Assembly (NCBI GenBank): GCA_030592525.1
Contig: JAUVIW010000020.1
Span: forward strand, 1 to 12,363
Direction of reading: 5' to 3'
Source of the DNA: an archaeon
Lineage (GTDB): Archaea > B1Sed10-29 > WALL01
Length of the DNA stretch: 12,363 bases
A program made the translations under genes and the position numbers. The notes below the pieces were generated by a model, which did not search any database, was not told the DNA's origin, and worked only from the letters and a program-made list of their open reading frames with translations. Shown here in pieces: positions 12,228 through 12,363 of this stretch. Within the stretch, counting starts at the first letter, position 1; every line of letters starts with the position of its first letter.

Positions 12228-12363
12228 AGAGCACCACCACCCGCAAGTAATCCAGATAAACCTCTTGGCCCTTTGGCATGTTAACGCACAGGCTCAGGGT
12301 GTCACCCGCGTAAGTGGCGTCCGAGATGTCGTACGTCACGCGCGCCCAGGTTGTCGTGAAGGA
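12223..12363 (-). CDS. C-terminal end of a probable surface protein (partial, cut by window edge)
   Basis: The last 46 codons of a gene that starts beyond the right edge read through to TAG (12223-12225). The peptide contains WARVTYDISDATYAGDTL, LCVNMPKG and a final VYLDYLRVVVLY. This alternation of short beta strands and turns looks like the end of a jelly-roll or carbohydrate-binding-type beta-sandwich. The closing strand (DYLRVVVLY) resembles the closing strand of the downstream neighbour (DYVILDVICIL), which suggests related extracellular domains. The stop overlaps the ATT start of that neighbour, so the two form an operon. The family of the whole protein cannot be judged from this tail. 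Confidence 0.7.
   Translation of the reverse strand, partial: SFTTTWARVTYDISDATYAGDTLSLCVNMPKGQEVYLDYLRVVVLY
12232..12241 (-). promoter_or_regulatory. Shine-Dalgarno site of the pilin-like gene
   Basis: A GGGTGGTGGTG tract ends four bases before the ATT at 12225-12227. It lies within the last codons of the upstream gene and is the main support for the non-canonical start. Confidence 0.5.

Overview
The window comes from an archaeon. Minus-strand genes encode archaeal-only or archaeal/eukaryotic informational proteins: both primase subunits, a GINS subunit, ribosomal proteins L44e and S27e, aIF2-alpha, Nop10 and a PAC2-type proteasome assembly chaperone. Promoters are TATA-like and the Shine-Dalgarno (SD) core is GGTG/GGAGG. 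The bacterial-type methionyl-tRNA synthetase, the simplified zinc sites in S27e and Nop10, and the compact gene packing would suit a DPANN-type lineage such as a Diapherotrites-like organism. That placement is inference and is not proved by the window.

Layout. Everything except a 73-codon reading frame at the left edge (16-237) is on the minus strand, so transcription runs right to left. From the right end there are four blocks. (1) The tail of a gene cut by the window (12223-12363) is followed by an overlapping pilin-like or archaellin-like surface protein (11343-12227). (2) metG has its own TATA box and a strong SD (9297-11270). (3) A leaderless operon carries a radical SAM activase-like enzyme, an SppA-type membrane protease and a four-helix membrane protein (7093-9262). 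(4) A ten-gene run carries priL, priS, gins51, rpl44e, rps27e, aif2a, nop10, the PAC2 chaperone gene, endoQ and an alpha/beta hydrolase gene (273-7016). Its genes overlap by 4-11 bases or sit at most 11 bases apart.

How the genes fit together. Block 4 joins replication initiation and priming (primase, GINS) to translation (L44e, S27e, aIF2-alpha), RNA-guided pseudouridylation (Nop10), proteasome assembly (PAC2) and repair of deaminated DNA (EndoQ). The replication-translation part is a known conserved archaeal neighbourhood. Its extension into EndoQ is the less familiar part. Two genes, nop10 and rps27e, are only 50 and 56 codons long.

What stands out: two genes whose best starts are the non-canonical codons ATT (surface protein) and ATA (priL), each behind a good SD; a loss of standard Cys spacing in two zinc-ribbon proteins; a bacterial-type MetRS with an unexplained C-terminal tail; SD hexamers written into the last codons of upstream genes; and an unrecognised four-helix membrane protein coupled to SppA. 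I found no tRNA, rRNA, CRISPR array, insertion sequence or long repeat, and no stretch above 300 bases lacks a gene.
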